From the NCBI RefSeq assembly GCF_003345255.1, contig NZ_CP029331.1:558001-622000 (forward strand): a stretch of 64,000 bases of DNA, written 5' to 3'. Positions 46,021-54,371 of the stretch are shown one piece after another. Position 1 is the stretch's first letter; each line of letters opens with the position of its first letter. A program made the translations under genes and the position numbers. This stretch comes from Pseudothauera hydrothermalis (lineage in GTDB: Bacteria; Pseudomonadota; Gammaproteobacteria; Burkholderiales; Rhodocyclaceae). A model generated the notes under the pieces. The model saw only the letters and a program-made list of their open reading frames with translations, had not been told where the DNA came from and searched no databases.

Positions 46021-47244
46021 TCAGCTTTCCAGGCGCCGGCGACAGGCATCAATGGTGGATTTGATCTGTTGCGCCAGCATCTGCCTGATCGGCGCACGCT
46101 CCAACCGCTCACCCAATGAGCTTGCCTGCAGCAACATCCGCTCGATGACTTCTTCCGCCCGTTTCCTTGGGACGCCACCTTCCTCCGCCAGACGCAATAA
46201 ATGCCGGCGTTCGATGGCAGCACCTTCGCCGCAAACGTCCAGGTGATGCTGGCCCATCGGGCCTTCGCTGAAGGTCAGGTCGAATGCCGGAGCCAGACGC
46301 CAGCGCCGGTCAGGCCCGAGACGCCACGCGAAATTCTTGGGATGGTCGTCACGGTTGTGGAAAAGCACATTGAAGACGGCTCGTGCGTAGGCTTTCTCCA
46401 CTTCGCGCTCGTCGCGCGTCAGGAAACGGGTAGCCCGCAGGAAGGCGGTATAGTCGGTGGCACCGGGCAGGCGAAAATCCACTTGCAACAATCCAGCCAG
46501 ACTGTGCACCGGGACGCGTTGCCCTCCCTCCCGGTCGAAGCGCGCGACGCCGAAGGCGGCCAGTTCGGGGCCAAGGTCGAACCAACGACTTTGGGGCACA
46601 TCCAGTCCGCAATCCCGAGCCAACTCGGCATAGAGCTGCTCGATGACGCAAACCTCTTTGTGTTCGTTCTGCGCCGGGAACTTGACCAGCCAGGGACTGC
46701 CGGGCGCATCCGGACGGGTGCTGACTTGCCCGGTCATTGCGTCGTACTGCACCAAGGCCTTGGGGCGAGCCCCTTGCGGTGAGCCGCCGGTGAGCGCGAG
46801 CTCGCGCAGGGCTGCCCCCGCCTCGCCCGCGAGCGCGAGACGGCTTTGCTCGGCCAGCGCCAGCAAGGACCAGTCGGGCTCGTGGGCGCCGGCGTCGCTT
46901 GCCGGAACGAAGCGCAACGCGCCCATGGCGCGCTCACCAATGAAGGCCAGCCGGTCCAGTGGCCCGGGATGGCGCAAGCCGTGTTGACGGAACAACCGAT
47001 CCATCAGCAGCAAACCCCAGCCGTCAGGCAGACTGTCGGCGATCAGGCCCGGAAGGCGATGCAAATGGATCGGAAAACCTCCGTAGGCATCCGCACGCAG
47101 CTTGAGGTGCAAGGGCGACAGTTCCAAGCCTTGAGACAAGGCTTCGGGAGAATATTCGAAGAGCAGGGATTGACCGTCATCGGCCAGGCGTCCCAACGGC
47201 CAGTCTTCTCCCCAGCCGCAATAATGCACGGTAAGCAGCTTCAT
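46021..47244 (-). CDS. hipA: HipA-type toxin, Ser/Thr kinase
   Basis: 407 residues. Gly-rich loop GGSPQGARPKALVQ (153-166), nucleotide lysine region SPWLVKFP, and the catalytic HNRDDHPKNFAW (296-307) and metal-site FDLT (321-324) are those of the HipA kinase fold. E. coli HipA phosphorylates glutamyl-tRNA synthetase to stop translation and give persistence; the target here is not known. Its ATG overlaps the antitoxin stop by 4 bp. All catalytic residues are kept, so probably active. Confidence 0.93.
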   Translation of the reverse strand: MKLLTVHYCGWGEDWPLGRLADDGQSLLFEYSPEALSQGLELSPLHLKLRADAYGGFPIHLHRLPGLIADSLPDGWGLLLMDRLFRQHGLRHPGPLDRLAFIGERAMGALRFVPASDAGAHEPDWSLLALAEQSRLALAGEAGAALRELALTGGSPQGARPKALVQYDAMTGQVSTRPDAPGSPWLVKFPAQNEHKEVCVIEQLYAELARDCGLDVPQSRWFDLGPELAAFGVARFDREGGQRVPVHSLAGLLQVDFRLPGATDYTAFLRATRFLTRDEREVEKAYARAVFNVLFHNRDDHPKNFAWRLGPDRRWRLAPAFDLTFSEGPMGQHHLDVCGEGAAIERRHLLRLAEEGGVPRKRAEEVIERMLLQASSLGERLERAPIRQMLAQQIKSTIDACRRRLES

Positions 47245-47552
47245 GATGCTCTCTTACGCGGCGCACGCTGGCGGCGGCTCACAAGGTCCACCTGCTCCAT
47301 CTGGGCGATGGATTGCCGTTTGAGCACGAAGAGATCGTCCAGCGCCTCCAGCAAGCCAAGTGCCTGCGCGACACGGACCAGCGTTTCCAGTGAGCACTGA
47401 CCGTCGCTTTCGAGTTTGCGCAACGCCCCCAAGGACAGTCCTGCCATTTGCGCCAGTTCACGCTGCGTAAGCGATTGGGCAAGCCGCTGCTCGCGCAGAC
47501 GAACACCCAGCGCGTGCAGGATCTCAGCGGGAGTCGAGAGATGAAAAGTCAC
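47241..47552 (-). CDS. hipB: HipB-type HTH antitoxin
   Basis: 103 residues with an XRE helix-turn-helix (SLTQRELAQMAGLSLGALRKL). Expected to bind HipA and the operon operator. I start at GTG 47552 (VTFHLSTPAEILHAL), preceded by AAGGG about 9 bp upstream; the longer frame to 47654 is unlike the family and would include the putative operator. Overlaps hipA (ATGA). Confidence 0.88.
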   Translation of the reverse strand: MTFHLSTPAEILHALGVRLREQRLAQSLTQRELAQMAGLSLGALRKLESDGQCSLETLVRVAQALGLLEALDDLFVLKRQSIAQMEQVDLVSRRQRAPRKRAS

Positions 47553-47563
47553 TTTTATGACCC

Positions 47564-47597
47564 TTAACGCGAAAAAAATTGCGTAAGCGCCATTGTA
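47564..47597 (-). promoter_or_regulatory. Putative hipBA promoter and operator
   Basis: Minus strand has TACAAT (47597-47592), a good -10 box, with a weak -35 (TTCAAG) 16 bp upstream. Just after it lies an AT-rich palindrome with arms TTAACGC (47564-47570) and GCGTAA (47581-47586) around A/T bases, ending 12 bp before the hipB GTG. A typical place for HipB autorepression. Confidence 0.5.
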
Positions 47598-47662
47598 GTG
47601 GGCTTTACTTATTCTTGAAAGCAGATGGCTGCGATAGCTGCCGCGAGCGATCATGCGGAGAC

Positions 47663-47696
47663 CATCGTAACGCTACGATAACGTAGCGTTACGATG
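47663..47696. repeat. Perfect 15-bp inverted repeat next to the XRE gene stop
   Basis: CATCGTAACGCTACG (47663-47677) and CGTAGCGTTACGATG (47682-47696) with loop ATAA. Immediately follows the XRE regulator stop (47697-47699). Likely a transcription-stop hairpin without T tract, or an operator/remnant. Confidence 0.8.
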
Positions 47697-47936
47697 TTAC
47701 GGTGCAGGCTCCTGTCCAGCCGCCGGCGCCTCCAGCAGTACGGAAGGCTCCACCCCCAGCGCCTCGGCCAGCTTGAAGATGTTGAGCAATGCGATGTTGC
47801 GCTGCCCACGCTCAACACCCCCCAGATAGCTGCGTGCCAAGCCACTTTCCAGTGCTAGGCGTTCTTGCGACCACCCTCTGGTCTTTCTGATTTCTATCAG
47901 CTTCAGGCCGAAGCGTAGTCGGGGATCAAGGGCCAT
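47697..47936 (-). CDS. Small XRE-family regulator (C-protein-like)
   Basis: 79 residues: one HTH domain, GWSQERLALESGLARSYLGG with RGQRNIALLNIFKLAEALGV, close in pattern to controller proteins of restriction-modification systems, and a short tail. Start at ATG 47936; a longer frame to 48023 contains no domain. AAGAGAG precedes the ATG. Divergent from the 48081 operon, whose shared upstream region carries CTATGAGT boxes. No R-M genes are nearby. Confidence 0.85.
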   Translation of the reverse strand: MALDPRLRFGLKLIEIRKTRGWSQERLALESGLARSYLGGVERGQRNIALLNIFKLAEALGVEPSVLLEAPAAGQEPAP

Positions 47937-48058
47937 ATTTCTCTCTTCTTTAAAGAGAAATGACTCTATGAGTACCCCCTCTATAGGGCTACGCCCGATA
48001 AGTACCCGCACTATGAGTGACAATTGAATGCAGGCCCCATAAAATGGCCTCTATGAGT
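47937..48058. promoter_or_regulatory. Operator-rich divergent promoter region with three CTATGAGT boxes
   Basis: Contains CTATGAGT at 47966-47973, 48011-48018 and 48051-48058 (45 and 40 bp apart) and an inverted repeat ATTTCTCT (47937-47944)/AGAGAAAT (47954-47961). The second box lies in CACTATGAGTG, which fits the nACT-N3-AGTn shape of controller-protein boxes. It lies between the XRE gene and a coupled membrane/lipoprotein operon, so both may be regulated from it. Confidence 0.55.
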
Positions 48059-48080
48059 AACAAAATGGGGGAAATGACGT

Positions 48081-48758
48081 ATGGCAAGCGTCTGGAAGAC
48101 TGCGGGGGTGGGAGCGGCGGCGGGGCTGGCAGTTCCGGTGGCTGGGCTTTCAGGTCTTGCTGCCGCTGGTCTTACGCTGATTCTTGTACTGGCGATGATC
48201 GGCGTGGGGCCTGCGCGCCTGTCACAGGCATCGCTTTGGGGGCTGTTGACCAGTGAGCTGATGCTCTATCTACTGATTTCGCTGGCGATCTTCACGCTGT
48301 CCTTCCGCTTTCTGGCGCGCTTGCAGGCCCGCTGTCAGGCCCTTGTCGCCAGGATCAACGCTCAGCAGGGGCTGTCATTCGATGCTGGACATCTCTTGGG
48401 CTACCCCGCGCCGGCCTTTCTAGTGTTTGACCGGCAGCATCGCAAACTGGCTGTCTGCTCAATCGTGGATGAAGCCTGGCGTATCCACGACTTCTCCTGG
48501 CTGCTTGGGTGGCGGATGACCTGGCGCGAGGTCGAGAGCATGGAGATGAACGGCGGTAGCCGTCAGGTCAACGCCAGCGGCATGAGCGTGCCGACCTTCG
48601 AGCGCACGGTACGCGCCAAGGACTTCGCCATCGAGCTGCAAACCGCCGACCCGCAACGACCGCTGCTCAGTTTTCCCATGAGCCGTCGGGCGGCGGAAAC
48701 CTGGTGCGCCCGGCTCAATGCCCTCTTCAACGGATCACCTCGCGAGGAACTGCGATGA
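48081..48758 (+). CDS. Membrane protein with cytosolic domain, unknown function
   Basis: 225 residues. Two N-terminal membrane segments (LAAAGLTLILVLAMIGVG and LLTSELMLYLLISLAIFTLS), then a soluble domain (FLVFDRQHRKLAVCSIVDEA; FSWLLGWRMTWREVESMEM; PTFERTVRAKDFAIELQTAD) with the look of DUF4755-like proteins, though I cannot confirm. First gene of a coupled trio; its stop overlaps the next ATG. Confidence 0.75.
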   Translation: MASVWKTAGVGAAAGLAVPVAGLSGLAAAGLTLILVLAMIGVGPARLSQASLWGLLTSELMLYLLISLAIFTLSFRFLARLQARCQALVARINAQQGLSFDAGHLLGYPAPAFLVFDRQHRKLAVCSIVDEAWRIHDFSWLLGWRMTWREVESMEMNGGSRQVNASGMSVPTFERTVRAKDFAIELQTADPQRPLLSFPMSRRAAETWCARLNALFNGSPREELR

Positions 48759-49399
48759 AACACTACCGGAGCTTGCTGCTTCTGCCTTTTGTATTGACGG
48801 GGTGTGCCACAACCGAAATGCAGGGGACGCTGGACTCCCTGAACGGACTGGGACAATCCATTGGGACCAGTCTGGCGCAAGCGGCTACGCCCGCAAGCGC
48901 GGCAAACCGCAACAGCTTGCTGGGCACTCCACTGCATAACGCCTTGCGCCAGAATCTGTCTACCGACGGTCGCGCCCCGGAATGGCCCAAGGTGGTGATC
49001 AGCAATCTGCAAATTCCGGCTGATCAGATGACGCTGACCCGTAGCCTCACGCTCAAAGCCAGTGATTGCATTCGCTTTGACGCAGTACTCTGGCACGACG
49101 CCAAGCGCTCCGAGCGCTTCAGCAATCTATCGCTCTGCGCGCCGGAGCTGCCGAAACAGTCGAACAATTTCGTGCTGACCTGGAAGAGCTTTTCCATCTC
49201 CGGCAAAACCAGTGGTCAGGTTCGCAGCGACGGCCCAACCCCACCGTACAGCAAGTTGCCCGGCGACCCGGCGATGGAGCGCTGGCTGATGAATCAGTTC
49301 GGCCTTTACTATGTCGGTTCGCTGCTGACCCTGGTCGGCTACGACCCCAACTTCACGGTCGATGACCGCCGCTTCTGGATCAGGAACATCAAGGGATGA
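48755..49399 (+). CDS. Predicted lipoprotein, unknown function
   Basis: 214 residues; signal with lipobox LTGC (LLLLPFVLTGCATTEMQ). C-terminal half has conserved-looking SGQVRSDGPTPPYSKLPGDP and YVGSLLTLVGYDPNFTVDD. Start ATG 48755 (GCGAGGA 6 bp upstream) overlaps the preceding stop (ATGA); its end overlaps the next start. No known family recognised. Confidence 0.75.
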   Translation: MKHYRSLLLLPFVLTGCATTEMQGTLDSLNGLGQSIGTSLAQAATPASAANRNSLLGTPLHNALRQNLSTDGRAPEWPKVVISNLQIPADQMTLTRSLTLKASDCIRFDAVLWHDAKRSERFSNLSLCAPELPKQSNNFVLTWKSFSISGKTSGQVRSDGPTPPYSKLPGDPAMERWLMNQFGLYYVGSLLTLVGYDPNFTVDDRRFWIRNIKG

Positions 49400-49821
49400 A
49401 GGCTTTGCTGCTGGCGGCCATGCCGGTTGTGCTGATGGATGGCAATACGACAGACATCGACCGCTGGTTGCGGATCGAGCCGGCCATCGTCGCCGCCGTG
49501 GAATGCCGTCAAGCCTTGCCGTTGCACGTACTGGACGGCATTGCGCCCAATGCTCCCGGCAGTTGGTCGCTGACACCGGCACGCAGCTTCACGGTGTTCG
49601 GGTTGCCGGTGACGCGTATCGAGCTGTTCATCGACCCGGATGGCGAGCTGAGTGCAAGCTATACAGCGGTTATTGAAAAGCGCAGCCTGGAACAGGTGCA
49701 CAAGCAGCTAAAGCTTGCCAGCCAGCGCGGACGCATCGGCCAGCTCTCGGCAGATCAGCCCGGCGCAGAGGTTCAAGTGAGTTGCACGGAGGTCTGGCAG
49801 GGGCAGAATGTGGGGCAATAG
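49396..49821 (+). CDS. Unknown small protein, third gene of coupled trio
   Basis: 141 residues, starts inside the preceding stop (ATGA). Hydrophobic N-terminus (MKALLLAAMPVVLMDGN), then a compact domain (DIDRWLRIEPAIVAAVECRQ). No recognised motif. Product may be exported or membrane-associated. Confidence 0.65.
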   Translation: MKALLLAAMPVVLMDGNTTDIDRWLRIEPAIVAAVECRQALPLHVLDGIAPNAPGSWSLTPARSFTVFGLPVTRIELFIDPDGELSASYTAVIEKRSLEQVHKQLKLASQRGRIGQLSADQPGAEVQVSCTEVWQGQNVGQ

Positions 49822-49842
49822 CTGTTGAAAGGCGCCTATTGC

Positions 49843-49855
49843 TAATGAGTGACAA
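49843..49855. promoter_or_regulatory. Fourth ATGAGTGACAA-type box
   Basis: TAATGAGTGACAA resembles box 2 upstream (CTATGAGTGACAA, 48011-48023), sharing ATGAGTGACAA. It lies upstream of the next unknown gene, so the XRE protein may act on two operons. Confidence 0.4.
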
Positions 49856-49936
49856 CTCTGCATTGCAACATTAGCATAATGATTTTGCATGCCTGAGAAC
49901 CCAAACTGGATGGGTTGCAACAGTGGGAATGGATGC

Positions 49937-50674
49937 ATGAGCCTGCGTCATCGAAAGCAACGCCCTCCCTTCAGCTCTTTGCCACGGCATAAGCGAAGCG
50001 ATGAGGTCATCCGCCTCAAAGGTAAGATGCGTCGCGACGCCGCCGAATATGGCGGGCGATTCACCAGCCATCTCGTGCTAAACGAGCCGGGCCGCCCCGA
50101 TCTGTACAACCAATGGTTCGACTTTTACTTCCTCGGCATGGATCGATTCACGATCTGGAACGCCGAGATTGTGACGGCACGGCAAGCGTTCTGGGATGCC
50201 GCGCACAACGAGGCGTCCTCGCGGGCCTACGCAGCACTGGGAGACGCCGACCTGGACAGGGAACCAAAGCTGGATTTCGAGCCAGCCGATGTCTCGCGCA
50301 CGGGGAAGGTCCTCACCTATCGGATGGTGAAGCGAGAACCTGTTCGGTACGTACAGTTCGACGGACGGACACTCTCCGAGCAGATCGACCTGCTGGAAAC
50401 AGCCATCATTCGCGACGAGCCGCCTGTGATCTACGAATCGTTCAAGCTCGACTGGAGCTATGCCTACGGGATTGGCCTTCGTATCGTCCTGGATGTGGAG
50501 GTCATCAATCAAGCAGCTATCGAAGCTGCGATTGACCGCTTCCTCGCGATTGGAGAAACCGATTGGGTGTCGTCCGAGGCGGTGCCGCGTGATCACCTGC
50601 CATTGGTGCGTGAGCAAGAGGCACTGGCAAGCGTTGACTACCCTTCTGCCCAACTTGGGATGCCAGTTCGATGA
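49937..50674 (+). CDS. Unknown cytosolic protein, first of coupled genes
   Basis: 245 residues (an ATG at 49889 is also in frame). Acidic, aromatic-rich: YNQWFDFYFLGMDRFTIWNA, DEPPVIYESFKLDWSYAYGI, and no known domain. The stop overlaps the next start (ATGA), as do the next two, forming a translationally coupled chain. Confidence 0.7.
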   Translation: MSLRHRKQRPPFSSLPRHKRSDEVIRLKGKMRRDAAEYGGRFTSHLVLNEPGRPDLYNQWFDFYFLGMDRFTIWNAEIVTARQAFWDAAHNEASSRAYAALGDADLDREPKLDFEPADVSRTGKVLTYRMVKREPVRYVQFDGRTLSEQIDLLETAIIRDEPPVIYESFKLDWSYAYGIGLRIVLDVEVINQAAIEAAIDRFLAIGETDWVSSEAVPRDHLPLVREQEALASVDYPSAQLGMPVR

Positions 50675-51390
50675 AGCCGAAGAAAAAGCCGCTGTTGCCT
50701 GTGGACATCAAGTTGCCCGAGCGCGTCTTGCTTGAGGATGGCGTCATGTTTGCCACCCTGCGGACACTCGATGAGCTTGAGCAATTCTGGGAGGAACACA
50801 AGGGCCAATTCGAACTTGCCTGCGAGGGCAAAGGCGTAACCAGCGGACAGACCTTCTTGCGCGAATACGAATGGGTGTTCGGCACGTCGAAGTCTGCCGT
50901 CGTGCGAACCGTTATGCGGTGGGGACAGTCGGGCATCGGTTGTGACTTTTACGACTGGGCGAAACACGATCCCAGAATGCACGAATGCTTCTTCCATGAC
51001 CGTGATGCCTACCGTGGCTCACGGATTGAACGGGGTAAATGGTCGGACAAGGATGAGGCCGAGTATCTTGCCGACTGCGCCCGCCGCACGCCTGAGACCT
51101 ATCGCGGATGGTGGCGCTTTTGCGATCTGCCCAATGGATACGCCCCTGACGACTGGTTCAATTCGGGCATCGACCACGAAGAGCTGTTTGATCCGAAAAT
51201 GGCTCTTGCCGAGGTCGCGGAAAAACTGCATGAGCAGACCTTCGATGACTGGAAACAGCATGGTGTCTGGGAGGAGATCGAGGCTCACGATAGGGCAAGC
51301 ATCGACGAGACGATCCGCTATTGGCGGAACGAGCAAGCGGCAGGCGAAAGCTACTACGGCGATGAAAACGAGGCCGCAAGTGTTTCATGA
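50671..51390 (+). CDS. Unknown acidic, Trp-rich protein
   Basis: 239 residues (ERVLLEDGVMFATLRTLDEL, RTPETYRGWWRFCDLPNGYA). Overlaps both neighbours by 4 bp. No family recognised. Confidence 0.7.
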   Translation: MKPKKKPLLPVDIKLPERVLLEDGVMFATLRTLDELEQFWEEHKGQFELACEGKGVTSGQTFLREYEWVFGTSKSAVVRTVMRWGQSGIGCDFYDWAKHDPRMHECFFHDRDAYRGSRIERGKWSDKDEAEYLADCARRTPETYRGWWRFCDLPNGYAPDDWFNSGIDHEELFDPKMALAEVAEKLHEQTFDDWKQHGVWEEIEAHDRASIDETIRYWRNEQAAGESYYGDENEAASVS

Positions 51391-52070
51391 CGATGAAAGC
51401 CACGTTGCAAGCCGCCATCTCCTCTGGGCAAATCAACACGAAGCAAGAACTGCTTGAGCGTGCAGAAGCTCTCGGCCTGACAGTGATAAGGAATGGGCGT
51501 GATTACATCGGGTTGCTTGGGCCTGATGGGAAGCGGTTCCGGATTCGTTTCGCGTTTGCCGGCGGCGCATTTCCTACAAGGCCGGAATGTTCGATTGGCA
51601 CGGGCGCCGTCCCGGTCAGCCGTTCACGCGGATACTGGATTTATGCGCTGACGGCGCATAGCCGGAATGGCGAGCGAAAAGCCTGCTACATCGGGCAGAC
51701 GGTAAATCTCAAACGTCGATTTCGCGAGCATCTGCGTCGGCATCGCCCCGGCCATGCCTCGTTCGCTCTCTTCGAGTGGGCCGTTCGCGAACAGGCCGAG
51801 GTTCGTGCGACCGTTCTCTCATGGGTTGATGGCGACCAGAGTTATGCATCCCGATTTGAGGGCTACTGGCTGAAATTGGCGGTTGAGGCGGGCTTCGAAG
51901 CTCCCGATGCCCATAACTGGGGACGGTTGCCGCAGCCAGAAAACCCAACAGGCCAGCCGAATCGCTGGCCTGCAATGGAAGTCTTTGCCGCGTCTCTCCC
52001 CCTGCTGGAACTGGTCGAGCGTGGCATCACGCCTGTCGAGTTGTTTGTTGCCAGTCGAACTCCGTTGTGA
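51387..52070 (+). CDS. GIY-YIG-like nuclease domain protein with relaxase-like N-terminus
   Basis: 227 residues. Residues about 22-50 (KQELLERAEALGLTVIRNGR) resemble a MobA/relaxase-type DNA-processing segment. Residues about 80-112 read YWIYALTAHSRNGERKACYI followed by GQTVNLKRRFREHL, fitting the GIY-YIG core with R and E positions. It may nick or cleave DNA. Starts inside the preceding stop (ATGA). Plasmid or ICE origin plausible. Confidence 0.7.
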   Translation: MTMKATLQAAISSGQINTKQELLERAEALGLTVIRNGRDYIGLLGPDGKRFRIRFAFAGGAFPTRPECSIGTGAVPVSRSRGYWIYALTAHSRNGERKACYIGQTVNLKRRFREHLRRHRPGHASFALFEWAVREQAEVRATVLSWVDGDQSYASRFEGYWLKLAVEAGFEAPDAHNWGRLPQPENPTGQPNRWPAMEVFAASLPLLELVERGITPVELFVASRTPL

Positions 52071-52092
52071 TCGAAGACGAAGGAAGGAAAGC

Positions 52093-52464
52093 ATGATCGG
52101 ATGGTGGATCGTCATTGCCGCCCAGACGCCCGAGGAGCGGGATACAGGCATTGGTCGAAGGGATGCGGTGCTGGCGAACTGGGAAACCAGTGTCGGCGGA
52201 AATGGCTGGGTGCAGCGGCTGGTTGATGAAGGCAAGGCGGTACAACTGCTGTCGGGAGGCTATCCCAACCGTTACACGGCCAAGGCCAGTGATGTCCTGC
52301 CGATCATCGAGAACGGCCCGCCAGCGCGCAACGATCCTGCCGTCATCGGCGACGACCATGTGATGCCCGCCAACCGGGCTCGCGACGTCATCTTGCATCA
52401 CGGCAAGATTGCCGCCTGTCCGCCCGACAAGGTGCTGACCATCGAAGTCTGGGATCTGTCCTAA
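52093..52464 (+). CDS. Small unknown protein, copy A of a duplicated family
   Basis: 123 residues: WWIVIAAQTPEERD, WETSVGGNGWVQRLVDEGKA, YPNRYTAKASDVLPII, ending VLTIEVWDLS. A paralogue at 53955 has the same layout (WIVVSTQTPEERD, VLAEWETGVGG). AGGAAGG ribosome site 5 bp upstream. Function unknown. Confidence 0.75.
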   Translation: MIGWWIVIAAQTPEERDTGIGRRDAVLANWETSVGGNGWVQRLVDEGKAVQLLSGGYPNRYTAKASDVLPIIENGPPARNDPAVIGDDHVMPANRARDVILHHGKIAACPPDKVLTIEVWDLS

Positions 52465-52511
52465 TACCACTTTCATTCATATTCACCAACAAGAACAGGG
52501 AGTTCATGCCT

Positions 52512-53134
52512 ATGTCCAAACAGCTTGCCATCCTCGCCGTACTCGGCACCGTCACGCTCGCCGCTTGTGGTGGCAAAACCGATGCAAACGAAAAGAACTT
52601 CGGTGCGGCGCTGAGCCAGTATTTCGAGAAAAAGGGGCAGTTGTGCCTCAACCAGTACCGCGACTTCCCGGTGGCGGTCACCGAAATGGACATGCGTCTT
52701 CAGAAGACCATGCAAAGCGGTACAGCCAATCAGATGGCCGCGCTTGAGGCCGCCGGGCTGGTGAAGTGCGAAGCTGCGGACAAGGGACAGCGTTGTTCGC
52801 TGACCGATGCCGCCAAACCCTTTGTCCGGGAGAAGGAAGCAACCAGTTGGGGTTTGAACGGTTCCCAGCGGTGACCCAGACTGATCTGTGCTGGGGACAG
52901 AAGAGCCTCGACAAGGTGGTGAAGTGGGAAGGCCCGATGAAGCTCGGTGACCACCAGGAGGCAGGCATCACCTACACCTATAAGGTCAACAACCTTGCCG
53001 ACTGGGCCAAGAAGCCCGAGGTGCAAGCCGCTTTCCCGATGGTCAAGAGCATTCTCGATGGTGTTGGCAACAAGGAATCCAAGCACGCCGTCAAGCTGAC
53101 CAGCCAAGGCTGGGAAGCAAAGGGTCTGGATTGA
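52512..53134 (+). pseudogene. Frameshifted lipoprotein gene, copy A
   Basis: The N-terminal frame (TLAACGGKTDANEKNFGAAL, lipobox LAAC) stops at TGA 52872-52874. The second half is in another frame and matches the intact paralogue at 54372 (CWGQKSLDKVVKWEGPMKL, to EAKGLD). Between the shared NG codons and QTDLCWG there are 14 nt where the paralogue has 15, so a 1-bp deletion near 52865 broke the gene. Confidence 0.85.
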
Positions 53135-53145
53135 TTGGCGTTCTA

Positions 53146-53610
53146 ATGAACATCTCCGGCGGCCAAACCGGCGTAGACCGGGCAGCGCCGGATTTCGCCG
53201 TTGCCCGGCAGATTCCGCACGGCGGCTGGTGCCCGGCAGGCCGACGGGCCGCTGATGGCGTACTGGATGCTCGCTACCAGTTGATGGAGACCGAATCCAT
53301 CGGCTATCGCCAGCGCACCAAACGCAATGTGCTGGATGCGGATGCCACACTGATCCTTCACCGGGACAGGCTCGAAGGTGGCAGTTTGCTCACTCGCGAT
53401 CTGGCGACGGGACACGGCAAGCCGCTGCTGCTGTGCGATTTGCATGACCCTACAGAAGAGCTGTTGGCGGCATGGCAAGACTGGCTGGTTGGTCATGCCA
53501 TCGCTATTCTCAACATTGCTGGCCCGAGTGAAGCACGCAACCCCGGTATTTACCTGCAGGCGAGCGCGCTACTGGAGCTTTTCTGGAGTACAGAACATGA
53601 ATCGATATGA
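53146..53610 (+). CDS. Circularly permuted YpsA/SLOG-family protein
   Basis: 154 residues. NISGGQTGVDRAAPDFAVAR is the cpYpsA signature, with GGWCPAGRRAADGVLDARYQ and DATLILHRDRLEGGS typical of this SLOG branch. SLOG proteins bind or make nucleotide-like signals; a signalling role in stress or defence is possible but not shown. It lies between the two copies of the duplicated cassette. Confidence 0.85.
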   Translation: MNISGGQTGVDRAAPDFAVARQIPHGGWCPAGRRAADGVLDARYQLMETESIGYRQRTKRNVLDADATLILHRDRLEGGSLLTRDLATGHGKPLLLCDLHDPTEELLAAWQDWLVGHAIAILNIAGPSEARNPGIYLQASALLELFWSTEHESI

Positions 53611-53866
53611 TGCCCGCTGCGCGACACCTTATATCTACTCGGGTGAGTTGCAGATTCGCCCCGATGTGGATGCCGCGCTGGCTGCGCTGAAAGACAAACC
53701 CTACACCGCCATCCCCAGCTGGAAAAACGACGGAACCTGGGAGCTGTGGACGGTGGAAGGTGATGGTGAAACCGAGCCCTGCATTATCAGCGGCCCATCA
53801 ACAACCTATCACAGTGAATTGGAGGCTCTGGCTGCGGGCGTGGCTAGGTTTGCAGGACAAGACTGA
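53597..53866 (+). CDS. Small unknown protein
   Basis: 89 residues (NRYDARCATPYIYSGELQIR). ATG at 53597 overlaps the preceding gene; a GGAGT lies upstream. No known family. Confidence 0.6.
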   Translation: MNRYDARCATPYIYSGELQIRPDVDAALAALKDKPYTAIPSWKNDGTWELWTVEGDGETEPCIISGPSTTYHSELEALAAGVARFAGQD

Positions 53867-53954
53867 ACTGCACTCGCTTCAAATTTGGTCATCCCATTCA
53901 CACCCTCTTCGCGCTCATGCGATTATTCTGCAATTTCAACCACCTGACCCAATC

Positions 53955-54341
53955 ATGCTCGGCTACTGGATCGTCGTTTCAACGCAAACACCGGAAGAAC
54001 GGGACGCCATCATTGACCGCAAGAAGTCAGTTCTCGCGGAGTGGGAAACGGGCGTTGGTGGCATTCGCTGGCTGGAAAAGCTGGTCGAGGAAGGCAAGGC
54101 CACCAAGCTGCGCGGCGACGGCTATCCGAACCGCTACACGTCCACGGCAGACATCGTGCTGCCGCTCATCACGGGTGACGCCATCAAGCCTGCTGACGAT
54201 GGCATCTGGGTGTTCGGCATGGATGACGGTGAAGAGTACGCCCAGCCTCCCGGCTGGATGGGCAAGGTCAACCTGCGACCCGAGAGCATCCGCACCTGCC
54301 TGACCGATGCGGCCCTGACCATTGACGCTTGGGATCAGTAG
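53955..54341 (+). CDS. Small unknown protein, copy B of duplicated family
   Basis: 128 residues, paralogue of 52093-52464 (WIVVSTQTPEERD; WETGVGGIRWLEKLVEEGKA; YPNRYTSTADIVLPLI; LTIDAWD). Its downstream lipoprotein is also a paralogue, so the pair was duplicated as a unit. Confidence 0.75.
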   Translation: MLGYWIVVSTQTPEERDAIIDRKKSVLAEWETGVGGIRWLEKLVEEGKATKLRGDGYPNRYTSTADIVLPLITGDAIKPADDGIWVFGMDDGEEYAQPPGWMGKVNLRPESIRTCLTDAALTIDAWDQ

Positions 54342-54371
54342 TAACTCCATTCACAACCACAAGGGAAATTC

